This document shows, in pieces, positions 1-10,062 of a stretch of 51,721 nt of DNA (positions are counted from its first letter, which is position 1; every line of letters starts with the position of its first letter). The notes beneath the pieces are model-generated. The model saw nothing but the letters and a program-made list of their open reading frames with translations, was not told the origin of the DNA and made no database searches. A program made the translations under genes and the position numbers. The stretch comes from Bradyrhizobium sp. Its GTDB lineage: Bacteria > Pseudomonadota > Alphaproteobacteria > Rhizobiales > Xanthobacteraceae. Location of the stretch: positions 1 through 51,721 of the forward strand of contig JAQGKC010000428.1 in the NCBI GenBank assembly GCA_028290305.1, given 5' to 3'.

Positions 1-319
1 ACTGACCGTCAGCAAGGATGCCGAGAACCCAGCTGCTGTTGAACTGCCAGTCGTAACCCGCACCAACCGTGCCGAACCAGCCGTCGCCGCCCTGCCTTTG
101 ATTGAAGCCGAGAATAGGACCGCCGCCACCCGTCACCTGAGTGCCTGTATCCGCGTCCCACACGCCACCGCCGCCACCGCCGAAGATGTAGAAACCCGTC
201 CAGGTCGGGGTCGGGGCGATTATCGGGGCCTTGGTGTAGGTACGAGCCGGAAGGTCAGCCGCAACGGCCGATCCGGTGAATGCCGCGACCGCGGTCAGAG
301 CGAGCAGTAACTTCTTCAT
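1..319 (-). CDS. Outer-membrane beta-barrel protein (Omp25-like), 3' part missing
   Basis: Only the first ~106 residues are in the window; the gene runs off the left edge. The start ATG at 319 opens a classical signal peptide (MKKLLLALTAVAAF, cleavage after AVA, mature ADLPAR). The mature part reads through TWTGFYIFGGGGGG, GTVGAGYDWQF and SSWVLGILADG. The Ala-Asp-Leu-Pro start followed by W-x-G-F-Y and glycine-rich strands is typical of rhizobial Omp25/Omp31-type 8-stranded barrels of about 220-280 residues. The protein would sit in the outer membrane. Nothing in the visible part suggests damage. Exact ligand or role is unknown. Confidence 0.8.
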   Translation of the reverse strand, partial: MKKLLLALTAVAAFTGSAVAADLPARTYTKAPIIAPTPTWTGFYIFGGGGGGVWDADTGTQVTGGGGPILGFNQRQGGDGWFGTVGAGYDWQFNSSWVLGILADGQ

Positions 320-520
320 TTTCTATCCCTCAGCAATGGTGCGCTCGAACCTGCGTGCACCGAATCTCGAAAACCGTGCATCCAGTTATAGACGGTTCTG
401 TCAGGAATGCTGTTGCCCGGTGAACACACCGGCCGGAAAACGGCTTCGGGCGGCTCGTGAACCTAATGTCGAGCGGCAGGGTTAACTAACAGAAGTTGCT
501 GGAGAAAAAGTCATTCCGAC

Positions 521-2578
521 TTAAACGTCCAGCAAATCGTCGTCGGCAAATTCAGCCTTGTCGGAAATAAACGCAAACCGTGCCTCGGCCTTGGTGCCCA
601 TCAGCCGCTCGACAGAATCGGCGGTGCCTTCGCGGTCGTCGGCCAGAAGCACCACGCGCAGCATGGTGCGCTTGGCCGGGTCCATGGTTGTTTCCTTCAA
701 TTGCGCCGGCATCATTTCGCCGAGGCCTTTGAAGCGGCCGACATCGACCTTGGCGTTGGCGTTGAATTCGCTTTTCAGCAACGCGTCCCTGTGGGCGTCG
801 TCGCGGGCGTAGACCGTCTTGCTGCCGTGGGTGAGGCGATAGAGCGGAGGCACCGCGAGATAAAGATGGCCCTCGTCGATCAGCCGCGGCGTCTGCCGGT
901 AGAAGAACGTGATCAGCAGTGAGGCGATATGCGCGCCGTCGACATCGGCGTCGGTCATGATGATGATGCGCGAGTAGCGCAGATCCTCTTCGCGGTAGTG
1001 CGGGCCGATGCCGCAACCGATCGCCTGCATCAGGTCGGCGAGCTGCGCATTCGCGGTGAGCTTGTCCTTGGTGGCGGAGGCGACGTTGAGGATCTTGCCG
1101 CGCAACGGCAGGATGGCTTGCGTCTTGCGATCGCGCGCCTGCTTGGCACTGCCGCCGGCGCTATCGCCCTCGACGATAAACAGCTCGGAGCCTTCCTGTG
1201 CGCTGTTGGTGCAGTCGGCGAGCTTGCCGGGCAGGCGCAGCTTCTTCACCGCGGTCTTGCGCGAGATTTCCTTTTCGGCGCGGCGGCGCAACCGCTCGTC
1301 GGCGCGCTCGATGACGAAATCGAGCAGCTTGCTGGCCTGCACCGGATTGCCCGACAACCAATGGTCGAACGGATCCTTGATCGCCTGCTCGACGATGCGC
1401 TGGGCCTCGGCAGTGGCGAGACGATCCTTGGTCTGGCCCTGGAATTCGGGCTCGCGCACGAACACCGACAGCATCACCGCGGCGCCCACCATGACGTCTT
1501 CCGAAGTGATAGAGGCGGCGCGCTTGCCCTGTCCGACGCGCTCGGCGTGATCTTTTAACCCGCGCAGCAGTGCACTGCGCATGCCCGATTCATGGGTGCC
1601 GCCGTCCGGCGTGGGCACGGTGTTGCAATAGGACGAGAGGAAGCCATCGGCATCGGCGGTCCAGGCGACAGCCCATTCGCAGGCGCCGTGGGCGCCGTTG
1701 CGGCCGGACTTGCCGGAGAAGATATCCGGATGCACCAGGGTGTCGGCATGAACCGCGGCGCCGAGATAGTCCTTCAGTCCTCCGACGAAGTGAAACGTGT
1801 CCTCGGCGGGCACGTCGTCAACGCCCTTCAGCAGTTCCGGATCGCAGCGCCAGCGGATCTCGACGCCACCAAACAAATAGGCCTTGGAACGGGCCATCTT
1901 GAACAGGCGCTGCGGCTTGAAGGTGGCCTTGGCGCCGAAAATCTCAGTGTCGGGTTTGAATCGAATCTGCGTACCGCGGCGGTTGTTGACTTTGCCGAGC
2001 TCTTCGAGCTTGCCCTTGGGATGGCCGCGCTCGAAGCTCATTCGATAGAGCTTCTGGCTGCGCGCCACTTCGACCTCGAGCCGCGAGGAGAGGGCGTTCA
2101 CCACGGACACGCCGACCCCGTGCAGGCCACCGGAAGTCTCATAAACCTTGGAGTCGAACTTGCCGCCGGAATGCAGCGTGCACATGATGACTTCAAGCGC
2201 GGATTTTTTCGGAAATTTCGGATGCGGATCGACCGGGATGCCGCGGCCGTTGTCGGTAACGGTCAGGAATCCGTCGGCGCTCAATTCGACTTCGATGAAG
2301 GACGCGTGTCCCGCCAACGCCTCGTCCATGGCATTATCGATGACTTCGGCGAACAGATGATGCAGCGCCTTCTCGTCGGTGCCGCCGATATACATGCCGG
2401 GCCGGCGGCGCACCGGTTCGAGGCCTTCGAGCACCTCGATGTCGGCTGCGGTGTAGCCGGCTTCCGCGGCGGAGGTACGCGACGCGACCTTGAGCGGAGC
2501 GCGGCCTTTCGGCTCCGCGGCGCCGAAAAGGTCGCTGGCTGATTTTGTTTTAGCATTTGATTTCAATGGTTTGGACAT
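521..2578 (-). CDS. parE: DNA topoisomerase IV subunit B
   Basis: Type IIA topoisomerase ATPase/Toprim subunit that decatenates chromosomes together with ParC. Its 685 residues match alphaproteobacterial ParE, shorter than a typical GyrB. The GHKL ATPase domain is at the N-terminus: RRRPGMYIGGT, then EVIDNAMDEA, DNGRGIP and GGLHGVGVSVVNAL, with a QTKDRL switch loop near residue 395. The Toprim domain has EGDSAGG near 468 and the metal-binding TDADVDGAH near 541. The C-terminal RFKGLGEMMP motif follows. About 50 N-terminal residues ahead of the ATPase core are Lys/Ala rich and variable. It has its own upstream gap of 127 bp from the next minus-strand gene. All key motifs are intact. Confidence 0.96.
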   Translation of the reverse strand: MSKPLKSNAKTKSASDLFGAAEPKGRAPLKVASRTSAAEAGYTAADIEVLEGLEPVRRRPGMYIGGTDEKALHHLFAEVIDNAMDEALAGHASFIEVELSADGFLTVTDNGRGIPVDPHPKFPKKSALEVIMCTLHSGGKFDSKVYETSGGLHGVGVSVVNALSSRLEVEVARSQKLYRMSFERGHPKGKLEELGKVNNRRGTQIRFKPDTEIFGAKATFKPQRLFKMARSKAYLFGGVEIRWRCDPELLKGVDDVPAEDTFHFVGGLKDYLGAAVHADTLVHPDIFSGKSGRNGAHGACEWAVAWTADADGFLSSYCNTVPTPDGGTHESGMRSALLRGLKDHAERVGQGKRAASITSEDVMVGAAVMLSVFVREPEFQGQTKDRLATAEAQRIVEQAIKDPFDHWLSGNPVQASKLLDFVIERADERLRRRAEKEISRKTAVKKLRLPGKLADCTNSAQEGSELFIVEGDSAGGSAKQARDRKTQAILPLRGKILNVASATKDKLTANAQLADLMQAIGCGIGPHYREEDLRYSRIIIMTDADVDGAHIASLLITFFYRQTPRLIDEGHLYLAVPPLYRLTHGSKTVYARDDAHRDALLKSEFNANAKVDVGRFKGLGEMMPAQLKETTMDPAKRTMLRVVLLADDREGTADSVERLMGTKAEARFAFISDKAEFADDDLLDV

Positions 2579-2705
2579 ATTTTTTCATGTGTTGCGTGCG
2601 CCGTTGGCGCAGCGAATCGGTTCCCCTGACTATGCCATGGATAAGGCTTAAAAAGTGACGCGGTGGCCGAACGCGGTTGCCGGCAGCCGGAAGGGAGCTT
2701 CCGTC

Positions 2706-3077
2706 TCAGGCTTGGGAGGTCCGGAACACGATCACCGCAAACAGCGCCATCGCCGCGACGACAATCAGCGACCCCGCGATCGGCGCGGCTTCAAAGGACG
2801 GCCCTTTCAATAGCACGATAGCAACGCCGGCCGGAAACAGGATCGCGCCTATCATATGGAGCCAGCCCTGCACTTTGGCCAGGGCCGTGGCTCCAGCGGT
2901 CGGAATCAACCGGTAATACAGGCCGAACAGGAACAACAGCACGCCGCCAACCAGGTTGAGATGTGCATGCGCTGGCGCGAGTGCGAAGTTTTGCGCAATG
3001 CCCATTGCGATGCCCGCGAGCATGCCGACCAGCAAGATCACAACGCTTACGCACATCATCAGCGATCCGATCATCAA
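2706..3077 (-). CDS. Four-helix membrane protein with AHAHLNLVG motif
   Basis: A 123-residue protein that is almost entirely hydrophobic, with about four transmembrane helices (MMCVSVVILLVGMLAG; LNLVGGVLLFLFGLYY; WLHMIGAILFPAGVAIV; GSLIVVAAMALFAVIVF). The AHAHLNLVG segment resembles the haem-ligand helix of heme-copper oxidase subunit I-like proteins, and small proteins of this type are often annotated as cytochrome-oxidase related. It lies upstream of parE on the same strand and is divergent from the DedA gene, so the 173-bp gap at 3078-3250 must hold both promoters. Whether haem is bound cannot be told from sequence alone. Confidence 0.7.
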   Translation of the reverse strand: MMIGSLMMCVSVVILLVGMLAGIAMGIAQNFALAPAHAHLNLVGGVLLFLFGLYYRLIPTAGATALAKVQGWLHMIGAILFPAGVAIVLLKGPSFEAAPIAGSLIVVAAMALFAVIVFRTSQA

Positions 3078-3250
3078 ACTTTCCTTGATTCATCTGTTGG
3101 GAGTTGAAAGCGGTTGGAAAACCGAAGCTCACGTACTGTGCCGGCCTTTGTGACTTGATGTCATGCAAGGTGCTGGCTTACCTGTTTTTAGGCATCGGAC
3201 CCGTAGAAAGGTTCAAAGGTTCAACGGGGCTTTCGGAAGGGCGACCGATA

Positions 3251-3781
3251 ATGGAAGATTTTGCGCACGCGCTGGCCGATTTCGTGCGCGACCATTCGGC
3301 CTGGGCTGCACCGATCGTTCTCCTGCTGGCGTTCGGTGAATCGCTTGCCTTTATTTCGCTGCTGATCCCGGCCTGGGGGGCGCTGGTTGCGATCGGCGCG
3401 CTGATCGGCGCCAGCGGCATCAGCTTCTGGCCGGTCTGGATTGCCGGCGGGATCGGTGCTGCGCTCGGCGATTGGGTCTCCTACTGGTTCGGCTTCAAAT
3501 ACAAGGAGCAGGTCGCGCAGATGTGGCCTTTGTCGCGTTATCCGGAGATCCTGCCGCGCGGCGAAGCCTTTGTGAAAAGCTGGGGCGTACCGAGCATTTT
3601 CATTGGACGATTTTTCGGACCGCTGCGGGCCTCGGTACCGCTCGCTGCCGGCATATTCGAGATGCCGTATTGGAGCTTTCAAATCGCCAATTTCGTTTCC
3701 GCACTGGTCTGGTCGGCGGCGCTTTTGCTGTTCGGCGACGTGATCGCGCAAATCGCCGAATGGTTGTGGCGCGCGGTCTGA
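3251..3781 (+). CDS. DedA-family membrane protein
   Basis: A 176-residue inner-membrane protein of the DedA/SNARE-associated (VTT) family, implicated in lipid scrambling or proton-coupled envelope homeostasis. Family marks are FGESLAFISLLIPAW near the N-terminus, the G-x-x-x-G-D-W-V-S-Y-W-F-G stretch, and the F-x-G-R-F-F-G-P-L-R-A motif followed by P-L-A-A-G. The ATG at 3251 is chosen because a GGAAGG ribosome site precedes it by about 8 nt; the frame is open further upstream but that part is not family-like. It is monocistronic by spacing. The substrate is unknown. Confidence 0.88.
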   Translation: MEDFAHALADFVRDHSAWAAPIVLLLAFGESLAFISLLIPAWGALVAIGALIGASGISFWPVWIAGGIGAALGDWVSYWFGFKYKEQVAQMWPLSRYPEILPRGEAFVKSWGVPSIFIGRFFGPLRASVPLAAGIFEMPYWSFQIANFVSALVWSAALLLFGDVIAQIAEWLWRAV

Positions 3782-3965
3782 ATCTGCAGTTCCGCCAACT
3801 CGGAATAAGTCCTGAACAGGGGTGTTTCCCCGTTAAATGCCATGCATTGCATCGCATCCTTGTTATCGCACCGGGGTAAAATCGCTGGTAACAGTAGCCG
3901 CACAAAATCGGCATCAAGCGCGATAAGCCCGCACGCCCACGAAAGCTTAATTGGAGGGACATCAC

Positions 3966-4955
3966 ATGGAACTGACACGACGTCACGTATGGGTTGGAGC
4001 GGCTGGGATCGCCACGGCGCCGCTATTGCCATCAATTTCGGCGAATGCCGCCGTGCCGGTGGCCGACAAGCAGGCGCCGAGCTTTTATCGCTACAAGGTC
4101 GGCGACATTCAGGTCACGGTGGTGTCCGATGGCAAGAATGTCTTCAAGCTCGAGGATTCCTTCATCACCAATGCCAAGAAGGAAGAGGTCAATGCCGCGC
4201 TCGAGAAGGCGTTCCTGCCGCCCGACACGTTCACGATCTACTTTGCGCCGCTGGTGATCAATACCGGCGGCAAGCTGGTCGTGATCGACACCGGCAACGG
4301 CGCGCTGGCGAAAGCCAGCAGCAAGGGCGCGAACGGACTGTTTGCCGAAAACATGATCGCGGCCGGCTTCGATCCGAAGGCGGTCGATATGGTGGTGATC
4401 TCGCATTTCCACACCGATCACGTGAATGGCCTGCTGACGCCCGACGGAACGCCGGCGTTTCCGAATGCCGAAATATTGGTGCCTGCGACCGAGTGGAAAT
4501 TCTGGATGGATGACGGCGAGATGAGCCGCGCGCCCGCGGGGCGCATGCAGGGGCTGTTCAAGAACAATCGCAACATCTTCGAGGCGGGTCTTAAGAAGAA
4601 AGTTACGCCCTATGAATGGGGCAATGAGGTCGTGCCGGGGCTGCTGGCGGTCGAGACTGTCGGTCATACGCCGGGCCACACCTCCTATGTACTGTCGTCG
4701 GGTTCGGGCAAGGTCTTCATCCAGTCGGATGTGACCAACAATCCCAACCCGTTCGCGACCAATCCGGGTTGGCACGCGTTCTTCGACCAAGACGGAGATG
4801 TGGCGGAAAAGACCCGCCGGCGGATCTACGACATGGTGGTTGCCGAAAAGCTGGAAGTGCAGGGCTTCCACTATCCGTTCCCCGGGTTAGGCCATGTCGA
4901 AAAGGACGGCAATGGTTACCGGGTGGTCCCGGCGCCGTGGAATCCGACGATCTAA
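3966..4955 (+). CDS. Tat-exported metallo-beta-lactamase-fold hydrolase
   Basis: A 329-residue MBL-fold enzyme, probably a periplasmic quorum-quenching-lactonase-like or related hydrolase. The start at 3966 has GGAGGG 8 nt upstream; an upstream TTG at 3951 lies in the ribosome site and is rejected. The N-terminus is a twin-arginine signal (LTRRHVWVGAAG, then a hydrophobic stretch ending ISANA). The zinc motif is SHFHTDHVNG near residue 147, followed by GHTPGHTSY near 237 and a later zinc-ligand region QSDVTNNP near 258. The C-terminal HYPFPGLGHVEK segment supplies the last His. The substrate cannot be decided. A hairpin lies 24 bp downstream. Confidence 0.88.
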   Translation: MELTRRHVWVGAAGIATAPLLPSISANAAVPVADKQAPSFYRYKVGDIQVTVVSDGKNVFKLEDSFITNAKKEEVNAALEKAFLPPDTFTIYFAPLVINTGGKLVVIDTGNGALAKASSKGANGLFAENMIAAGFDPKAVDMVVISHFHTDHVNGLLTPDGTPAFPNAEILVPATEWKFWMDDGEMSRAPAGRMQGLFKNNRNIFEAGLKKKVTPYEWGNEVVPGLLAVETVGHTPGHTSYVLSSGSGKVFIQSDVTNNPNPFATNPGWHAFFDQDGDVAEKTRRRIYDMVVAEKLEVQGFHYPFPGLGHVEKDGNGYRVVPAPWNPTI

Positions 4956-4979
4956 GCAGTTTTTCTTGACGCCAAGGGG

Positions 4980-5001
4980 GGCGCGGCCTTATAGCCGCGC
5001 C
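4980..5001. terminator. GC-rich hairpin after the MBL-fold gene
   Basis: A perfect 8-bp stem (GGCGCGGC with GCCGCGCC) and a 6-nt CTTATA loop lie 24 bp downstream of the preceding stop codon. There is no good T-tract on either strand, so it is either a weak terminator or an mRNA 3'-end stabiliser. The remaining 171 bp up to the next gene show no other clear signal. Confidence 0.4.
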
Positions 5002-5172
5002 TATGACCAACGCCGCGACCATTCTGATTGCCCGCCGCCGCCGCACCCCTGCGGTATGGGCGGTCGTCTGCGTTTAAGATTGTCGCCTCTGCCGCCGGAT
5101 CCTCTCCGCGGCTCTTCCCTGTCAAGAAACGCGGTCTGATCCGGCGGCTCCTACGTCAAGCAGGAGTTCGAA

Positions 5173-5841
5173 ATGTATACGCCACCTCCGTTCAAGCCCG
5201 ATCGCGCCGCAAGCCTGGCGTTTGCACAAACGCGCGGATTCGGTATGGCCTGCGCGTGGGACGGCTCGCGGCCCATCGGCTCCTCGCTGCCGTTCTATCT
5301 GGACTATGCCGACGACGGCACGCCGCGCGCGGCGTTTCATGTTGCCCGTCACAATCCGCTGGTAAAGCTGGCGGACGGGACCTCGTTCTGGTTGCTGGCC
5401 ATCAACGGCGCGGATGCCTATGTGTCGCCGGACTGGTACGTCTCGCCGGATCAGGTACCGACCTGGCTTTATCAGGCGGTGCATCTGACGGGGACGGTGC
5501 GAAAATTGTCCGACGACGAACTTGCTGTGCAAATCGATACGCTCAGCGCCAAATTTGAAAACTGGCTTGTGCCAAAGCCGCCCTGGACCTCGTCGAAGAT
5601 GGCGGCCGGGCGTCTGGACGCGCTGAAAAAGGCGATCGTGGGACTGGTGATGACGGTTGAAGAGGTTGAAGGTAGTTTCAAGCTGAATCAGCACAAATCC
5701 GAGACCGATTATGCGGCGGTCGCGGGGGCGCTTTCCTCGCAAGCCGACGCGGGCGCGCAACAGATTGCGCAGCTGATGAGAGAAGCGCGGCCGCGGGCCT
5801 TTGCAAACGAAACGAGCCTGCTCGAAAGGAACGTGCCATGA
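5173..5841 (+). CDS. PaiB-like FMN-binding protein
   Basis: A 222-residue protein of the PaiB family (FMN-binding split-barrel, sometimes called FMN-binding negative transcriptional regulator). It begins [10 protein letters not shown], as PaiB proteins usually do. Other marks are [40 protein letters not shown] and a C-terminal [17 protein letters not shown] with [12 protein letters not shown]. The family binds a flavin and has been linked to sporulation or protease control in Bacillus; the role in alphaproteobacteria is unsettled. Its stop overlaps the argC start by 4 bp (ATGA), so the two genes are probably co-translated, although no metabolic link between them is known. Confidence 0.85.
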   Translation: MYTPPPFKPDRAASLAFAQTRGFGMACAWDGSRPIGSSLPFYLDYADDGTPRAAFHVARHNPLVKLADGTSFWLLAINGADAYVSPDWYVSPDQVPTWLYQAVHLTGTVRKLSDDELAVQIDTLSAKFENWLVPKPPWTSSKMAAGRLDALKKAIVGLVMTVEEVEGSFKLNQHKSETDYAAVAGALSSQADAGAQQIAQLMREARPRAFANETSLLERNVP

Positions 5842-6818
5842 CAATAACCGACACCCATCAGCCACGGTCTGTCGGCGACATCACGAAGCCCACCGTCTTT
5901 GTCGATGGCGCAGTTGGAACGACGGGCCTCGGCATTCAAGAGCGCCTTCACCAGCAGAACGACGTCGTAGTGAAAAGCATTGCCGAGGAGAAGCGCAAGG
6001 ACGCAGGCGCCAAGCGAGCGCTGATGGGGGAGGTGGATCTCGTCATCCTCTGCCTGCCCGACGATGCTGCGAAGGAGACCGTTGCGCTGATTGATAGCAT
6101 GGGCGCTGCGGCTCCCAAGATTCTTGACGCGTCGACGGCTTTTCGCGTCGCCAGCGACTGGACCTACGGCTTTCCGGAGCTCGCGCCGGATCAGGCAGAC
6201 AAGATTCGGGCAGCACGGAAAGTCTCCAATCCGGGCTGCTATCCAACTGGCGCGATAGCGTTGCTCCGGCCACTTGTCGATGCCGCTATTTTGCCTGCGG
6301 ACTATCCCGTCACCGTCAACGCCGTCAGCGGCTATTCGGGCGGCGGGAAGTCGATGATTGCAAGCTTCGAAGACGGCTCCGCGCCGGCCTTCGAACTCTA
6401 TGGCCTCGGCTTCGAACACAAACACCTGCCGGAGATGCAGCTTTACTCAAGGCTCACGCGCCGACCCATCTTCGTGCCCTCGGTCGGGAACTACCGACAG
6501 GGCATGCTGGTCTCCGTGCCTTTGCAACTCGACACGCTTCCAGGCAACCCCTGCGGGGCTGACCTTCACGCCGTGCTGTCGAAGCGCTACGCCGGGAGCA
6601 CCTACGTCTCGGTGATGCCACTCGAAAATGCGGTTTCCAAGAGCGGGAAGCTCGAGCCCGAGGCGCTCAACGAGACCAACAGGCTCGAGCTGTACGTCTT
6701 TGCCAGCGACAAACACCGTCAGGCGGTTCTCGTCGCGCGCCTCGACAATCTTGGCAAAGGCGCCTCGGGCGCGGCGGTGCAAAACATGCGGCTGATGTTG
6801 GGCCTTGCCGAGATCTAG
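5838..6818 (+). CDS. argC: N-acetyl-gamma-glutamyl-phosphate reductase, short type
   Basis: Catalyses the third step of arginine biosynthesis, NADPH-dependent reduction of N-acetylglutamyl-phosphate to the semialdehyde, in the cytoplasm. At 326 residues it is the short ArgC type. The N-terminal Rossmann segment reads [14 protein letters not shown]. The catalytic cysteine is in [14 protein letters not shown] near residue 133, and the later HKHLPEM segment fits the family His. The ATGA overlap with the PaiB-like gene fixes the start. A palindromic dispersed repeat begins right at the stop codon. Confidence 0.95.
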   Translation: MTITDTHQPRSVGDITKPTVFVDGAVGTTGLGIQERLHQQNDVVVKSIAEEKRKDAGAKRALMGEVDLVILCLPDDAAKETVALIDSMGAAAPKILDASTAFRVASDWTYGFPELAPDQADKIRAARKVSNPGCYPTGAIALLRPLVDAAILPADYPVTVNAVSGYSGGGKSMIASFEDGSAPAFELYGLGFEHKHLPEMQLYSRLTRRPIFVPSVGNYRQGMLVSVPLQLDTLPGNPCGADLHAVLSKRYAGSTYVSVMPLENAVSKSGKLEPEALNETNRLELYVFASDKHRQAVLVARLDNLGKGASGAAVQNMRLMLGLAEI

Positions 6819-6866
6819 GGCATGATCCCGAAAAGTGGAAGCCGGTTTTCGGAAAAGATCATGCCC
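6818..6866. repeat. Dispersed palindromic repeat, copy 1
   Basis: A 49-bp element with outer arms GGGCATGATC and GATCATGCCC and inner arms CCGAAAA and TTTTCGG. A second copy with the same plan is at 11282-11330. Such GATC-containing elements with a CCGAAAAG core are widespread between genes in Bradyrhizobium and relatives. It could form a long hairpin at the 3' end of the argC message. Confidence 0.85.
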
Positions 6867-7013
6867 CAACAAAAGGATGAGCGACGAATCTGATTTAGCG
6901 AAGCTGGATCAGACTCTCGCGGAATCAGGTCTACTGTTTCCGCAAGCGAGGCGTCCTGGACGAGGAACCCTGCAATTCTACCGAAGCGACGGCGCAGCGC
7001 TATGCGGCTTGAT

Positions 7014-7412
7014 TTAGAGAATCCTGAAGATCGCCAGCGCCAGCACGGCCTGGGCGAGGAAGCCGACGGTGAAGGCCAGCGTGCGGAACACCGGCAGGCC
7101 CAGCGTATAGACGATCAGATGCGCGACGCGGGACCAGAAATACACCGCGCAAGCCAGAACGGTCCATTTGCTGGAATAATCGATCGCGTTGAGGATCAGC
7201 ACCAGCGGCGCGAAGACGACGAGGTTCTCGACTGCGTTGTCATGCGCGAACATCAGGCGAGTGGCCCATTCGGCAAGCGGTTTGTCGCCACGCGCGGGAT
7301 TGGCCATTGCGCCACTGAGGCCGCGCACCTGACAGCGATTAAGCACGTACGGCACCCACAGCAATCCCGTCAGAATGACCGTCAGCGATAGCCAGAACAA
7401 TTCGCGCGTCAT
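7014..7412 (-). CDS. MAPEG-family membrane protein
   Basis: A 132-residue, four-helix membrane protein of the MAPEG family (membrane-associated proteins in eicosanoid and glutathione metabolism). Visible marks are the N-terminal helix RELFWLSLTVILTGLLWVP, the central RLMFAHDNAVENLVVFAPLVL with the Glu-Asn pair typical of MAPEG, and VYFWSRVAHLIVYTLGLP with the family Arg. ATG 7412 is preferred over the GTG at 7418 because a GAGGGGGAG ribosome site sits at the right distance. No catalytic substrate can be assigned. It stands downstream of phaC on the same strand but is separated by 75 bp. Confidence 0.85.
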   Translation of the reverse strand: MTRELFWLSLTVILTGLLWVPYVLNRCQVRGLSGAMANPARGDKPLAEWATRLMFAHDNAVENLVVFAPLVLILNAIDYSSKWTVLACAVYFWSRVAHLIVYTLGLPVFRTLAFTVGFLAQAVLALAIFRIL

Positions 7413-7441
7413 AGGCACTCCCCCTCAATCAATTTCGAATC

Positions 7442-7458
7442 CCGTCCCGGCGGGACGG
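7442..7458. repeat. Short perfect inverted repeat between phaC and the MAPEG gene
   Basis: CCGTCCC and GGGACGG are separated by GGC. It lies 30 bp past the phaC stop. There is no T-tract on the phaC strand, so terminator function is doubtful. Confidence 0.4.
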
Positions 7459-7487
7459 CCTGTTATATTCAAACACAGATCGTTGCG

Positions 7488-9293
7488 CTACGCGCGGACC
7501 CGGACGTAGCTGCCGGGCGCGTCTTCGATCGGAGGCAGCGCGTCGGTGCCGGCCGTGCGCGCGGGCACTTCCTCGGTATCGATACCTGCAAGCCATTCAC
7601 GCCAATCGGGCCACCATGACCCCTTATGCTCCTGCGCGCCCTTGAGCCAGTTCGCGAGCGTAACGTCCTTGATGTTGTCGCTGGTCCAGAACTGATATTT
7701 GCCCGACGATGGCGGATTGACCACGCCGGCGATGTGCCCCGAGCCGGACAGCACGTATTTCACTGGACCGCCGAAAAATTGCGAGCCATAAAGCACCGAC
7801 TCCGCCGGCGCGATATGGTCCTCGCGCGTCGCCAGATTGTAGATCGGCACCTTTATCTTCGACAGATCGAGCAGCGTGTTGTCAAGCACCATGCTGCAGG
7901 TGGACAGGCGGTTCTCCAGATAGCAGTTGCGCAGATAATACGAATGGTTCGCCGCCGGCATCCGCGTCGCATCCGAATTCCAGTGCAGCAGATCGAATGA
8001 CGAGGGCGGTTGTCCCTTCAGGTAATTGCTGACGACGTAGGACCAGATCAGATCGTTCGAGCGCAGCATGTTGAAGGCCATCGCCATCTTGCTGCCCTCG
8101 AGTACGCCGGCGGCCTGCATGTCGCGCTCGAGCGCCGAGATCTGGTCTTCGTCGACGAACACCAGAAGGTCGCCGGCGTGGCTGAAATCGACCTGAGCGG
8201 CCAGGAATGTCGCCGACGTCACGCGCACGCGCCGCTTTTCCGCAAGCCACGCCAAGGTCGAGGCGAGCAGGGTGCCGCCGACGCAATAGCCCATGGTGTG
8301 GACTTTCAACTCGCCGGTGGCTTGCTCGATGGCGTCCATCGCCGCCAGCGGACCTTCCTTCATGTAATCGTCGAAGGTTTTCGCTCCCAAGCGCTTGTCC
8401 GGGTTGACCCACGAAATCACGAACACCGTGACTCCCTGATCGACACACCATTTAATGAAGGATTTTTCCGGCTTCAGGTCGAGGATGTAGAATTTGTTGA
8501 TCCACGGCGGCACGATCAGCAGCGGCGTGCGCAGCACGTTTTCCGTCGACGGGGTGTACTGGATCAGTTGCATCAGCTCATTCTGGAAGATCACCTTGCC
8601 CGGCGTGGTCGCCAAGTTGACGCCGACCGCGAGATTGGAAGGGTCGGACTGACGGATGCGCAACGTGCCGTGGCCGGCCTCGATGTCCTCCGCCAGCATT
8701 TTCATGCCGCGAACGAGGTTGTCGCCACTGGTTGCCAGGGTCTCTCGCAACACTTCCGGATTGGTGAGAACGAAATTCGACGGCGCCAGCGCGTTGGTGA
8801 TCTGCTGAACGTAGAATTCAGCCTTCTGGCGGGTATGCGGATCGAGGCCTTCGGCGTTGCGCACCAGATCCTGCGCCCACTGTGTTGTGAGCAGATAGAC
8901 TTGCATCACAAAATCGAAAAACTGGTTGGATTTCCACTCGGGATCGCTGAATCGCTTGTCACGCGGCGAGGGCTCGATCGCCGGCGGCGCCTGTTCGCCG
9001 GCAAGGCGTCGCATCGCGGAGGCCCACAGATCGAGATAGGCTTTTGCCATCTTCATCTGCAGTTCGGCCGACCGCGTTTTGTCCGACAGCCAGTATTCCG
9101 CGACCGTGCTGAAGGTCTTGATCACCTCGCCGAGTTCGTTCGGCGGCTTGTCCCTCGGTTCCGCGTTCTCACGGGGCTTGAGATAGGCTGCCAGCGCCTG
9201 GCCACTGCTCTCCATGGCCCGCGCGAGGTTCATCGCGAAGGCTTCGGGGTCGAATTTTTTCGCAGGCTGGGTTTCAGTGGTAACGTCGCTCAT
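7488..9293 (-). CDS. phaC: Class I polyhydroxyalkanoate synthase
   Basis: Polymerises (R)-3-hydroxyacyl-CoA into polyhydroxyalkanoate on the granule surface. At 601 residues it has class I length. The PhaC N-terminal domain contains the [14 protein letters not shown] signature. The alpha/beta-hydrolase core has the lipase-box-like GYCVGG with the catalytic Cys near residue 338, a catalytic Asp in TREDHIAP near 490, and the His in [11 protein letters not shown] near 517. All three triad residues are present. No phaR or phaP gene lies beside it here; the gene stands alone, divergent from a lipoprotein gene across a 217-bp gap. Confidence 0.96.
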   Translation of the reverse strand: MSDVTTETQPAKKFDPEAFAMNLARAMESSGQALAAYLKPRENAEPRDKPPNELGEVIKTFSTVAEYWLSDKTRSAELQMKMAKAYLDLWASAMRRLAGEQAPPAIEPSPRDKRFSDPEWKSNQFFDFVMQVYLLTTQWAQDLVRNAEGLDPHTRQKAEFYVQQITNALAPSNFVLTNPEVLRETLATSGDNLVRGMKMLAEDIEAGHGTLRIRQSDPSNLAVGVNLATTPGKVIFQNELMQLIQYTPSTENVLRTPLLIVPPWINKFYILDLKPEKSFIKWCVDQGVTVFVISWVNPDKRLGAKTFDDYMKEGPLAAMDAIEQATGELKVHTMGYCVGGTLLASTLAWLAEKRRVRVTSATFLAAQVDFSHAGDLLVFVDEDQISALERDMQAAGVLEGSKMAMAFNMLRSNDLIWSYVVSNYLKGQPPSSFDLLHWNSDATRMPAANHSYYLRNCYLENRLSTCSMVLDNTLLDLSKIKVPIYNLATREDHIAPAESVLYGSQFFGGPVKYVLSGSGHIAGVVNPPSSGKYQFWTSDNIKDVTLANWLKGAQEHKGSWWPDWREWLAGIDTEEVPARTAGTDALPPIEDAPGSYVRVRA

Positions 9294-9510
9294 ACCGCAA
9301 CACTATAGGTTCATTTTGGGTTCGTCACCGCGCTGAATCGACGTCGGCCAAGTCGAGTTAACCCTGACATCAAACGTGCTGCACTGCGACAAAGCATCTT
9401 GGTTCTGTCATATTGAAGCCCCAACGGTCGGATTTGTTGTTGAGGGTTTAATCGTTTTGGGCAGCAATGGTTTGAGTGTTTGTAGGCACGGCTGCTGAAA
9501 TAAGTGTCAG

Positions 9511-9846
9511 GTGGCAGCGAAATTCATGTTGGCGAGTAGACTGCGGGGACGCGTGTCGGTGGACCGAAAAACGAGGGCTCTCGTTGGGGGAGCGCTGCTG
9601 CTGTCGGCGCTCGCGCTCGGCGGATGCTCGACGTCGATCGCCGATTTGCCGTTTGTCGGGACGCCGGCCGATGCGCCCGCGCGTCCAAAGCAAGCCGACG
9701 GCTACCTCCCTGTTGAAGATCTACCTCCGAATCGTGACGAGGCTGCGATAGCGCCGGCGGAGCAGGCCAAGATCAAGGCCGAACTCCTCGCCGCGCGGGA
9801 CCGCCAGGCGTCCACAGCGGCCGCCAAGGACCAGACCGCGAAGTGA
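9511..9846 (+). CDS. Small lipoprotein
   Basis: A protein of about 110 residues with a basic N-terminus, a hydrophobic stretch (ALVGGALLLSALALGG) and a lipobox LALGGC; the Cys would be lipidated and the rest face the periplasm. The mature part is Pro/Ala/Lys rich (PARPKQADGYLPVEDLPPN) and ends in a charged helix. The start is uncertain: GTG 9511 or ATG 9526 are both possible, and neither has a strong ribosome site. Position next to divergent phaC is probably coincidental. No family recognised. Confidence 0.65.
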   Translation: MAAKFMLASRLRGRVSVDRKTRALVGGALLLSALALGGCSTSIADLPFVGTPADAPARPKQADGYLPVEDLPPNRDEAAIAPAEQAKIKAELLAARDRQASTAAAKDQTAK

Positions 9847-10062
9847 CCTGACATTGTCACGCCAGTGGATTCGGGACACTGGCGCAGCCGGGCGTCCGTG
9901 GTAAAAGAACCCCAATTCAACCGCAAATCAGGACGACAACTGACATTTAGCGCCTGAATTCGCTCTAAATCTTGATTGAGCGCGATTTCCGGATGAAACC
10001 GAATTTCGGTTCGGTGCAAAACTGTCGGCGATTCTCCTTACCGGTTGTCGGAGCAAGGTCCC

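Noticed and set aside
929..2542. Long open frames on the + strand (up to 316 codons) opposite parE
   Set aside because: They are shadows of the GC-rich parE coding strand; composition is Arg/Gly/Ala-biased and no family is recognisable.
8010..9308. 432-codon open frame opposite phaC
   Set aside because: It is antisense to a gene with an intact catalytic triad; the translation has no domain features.
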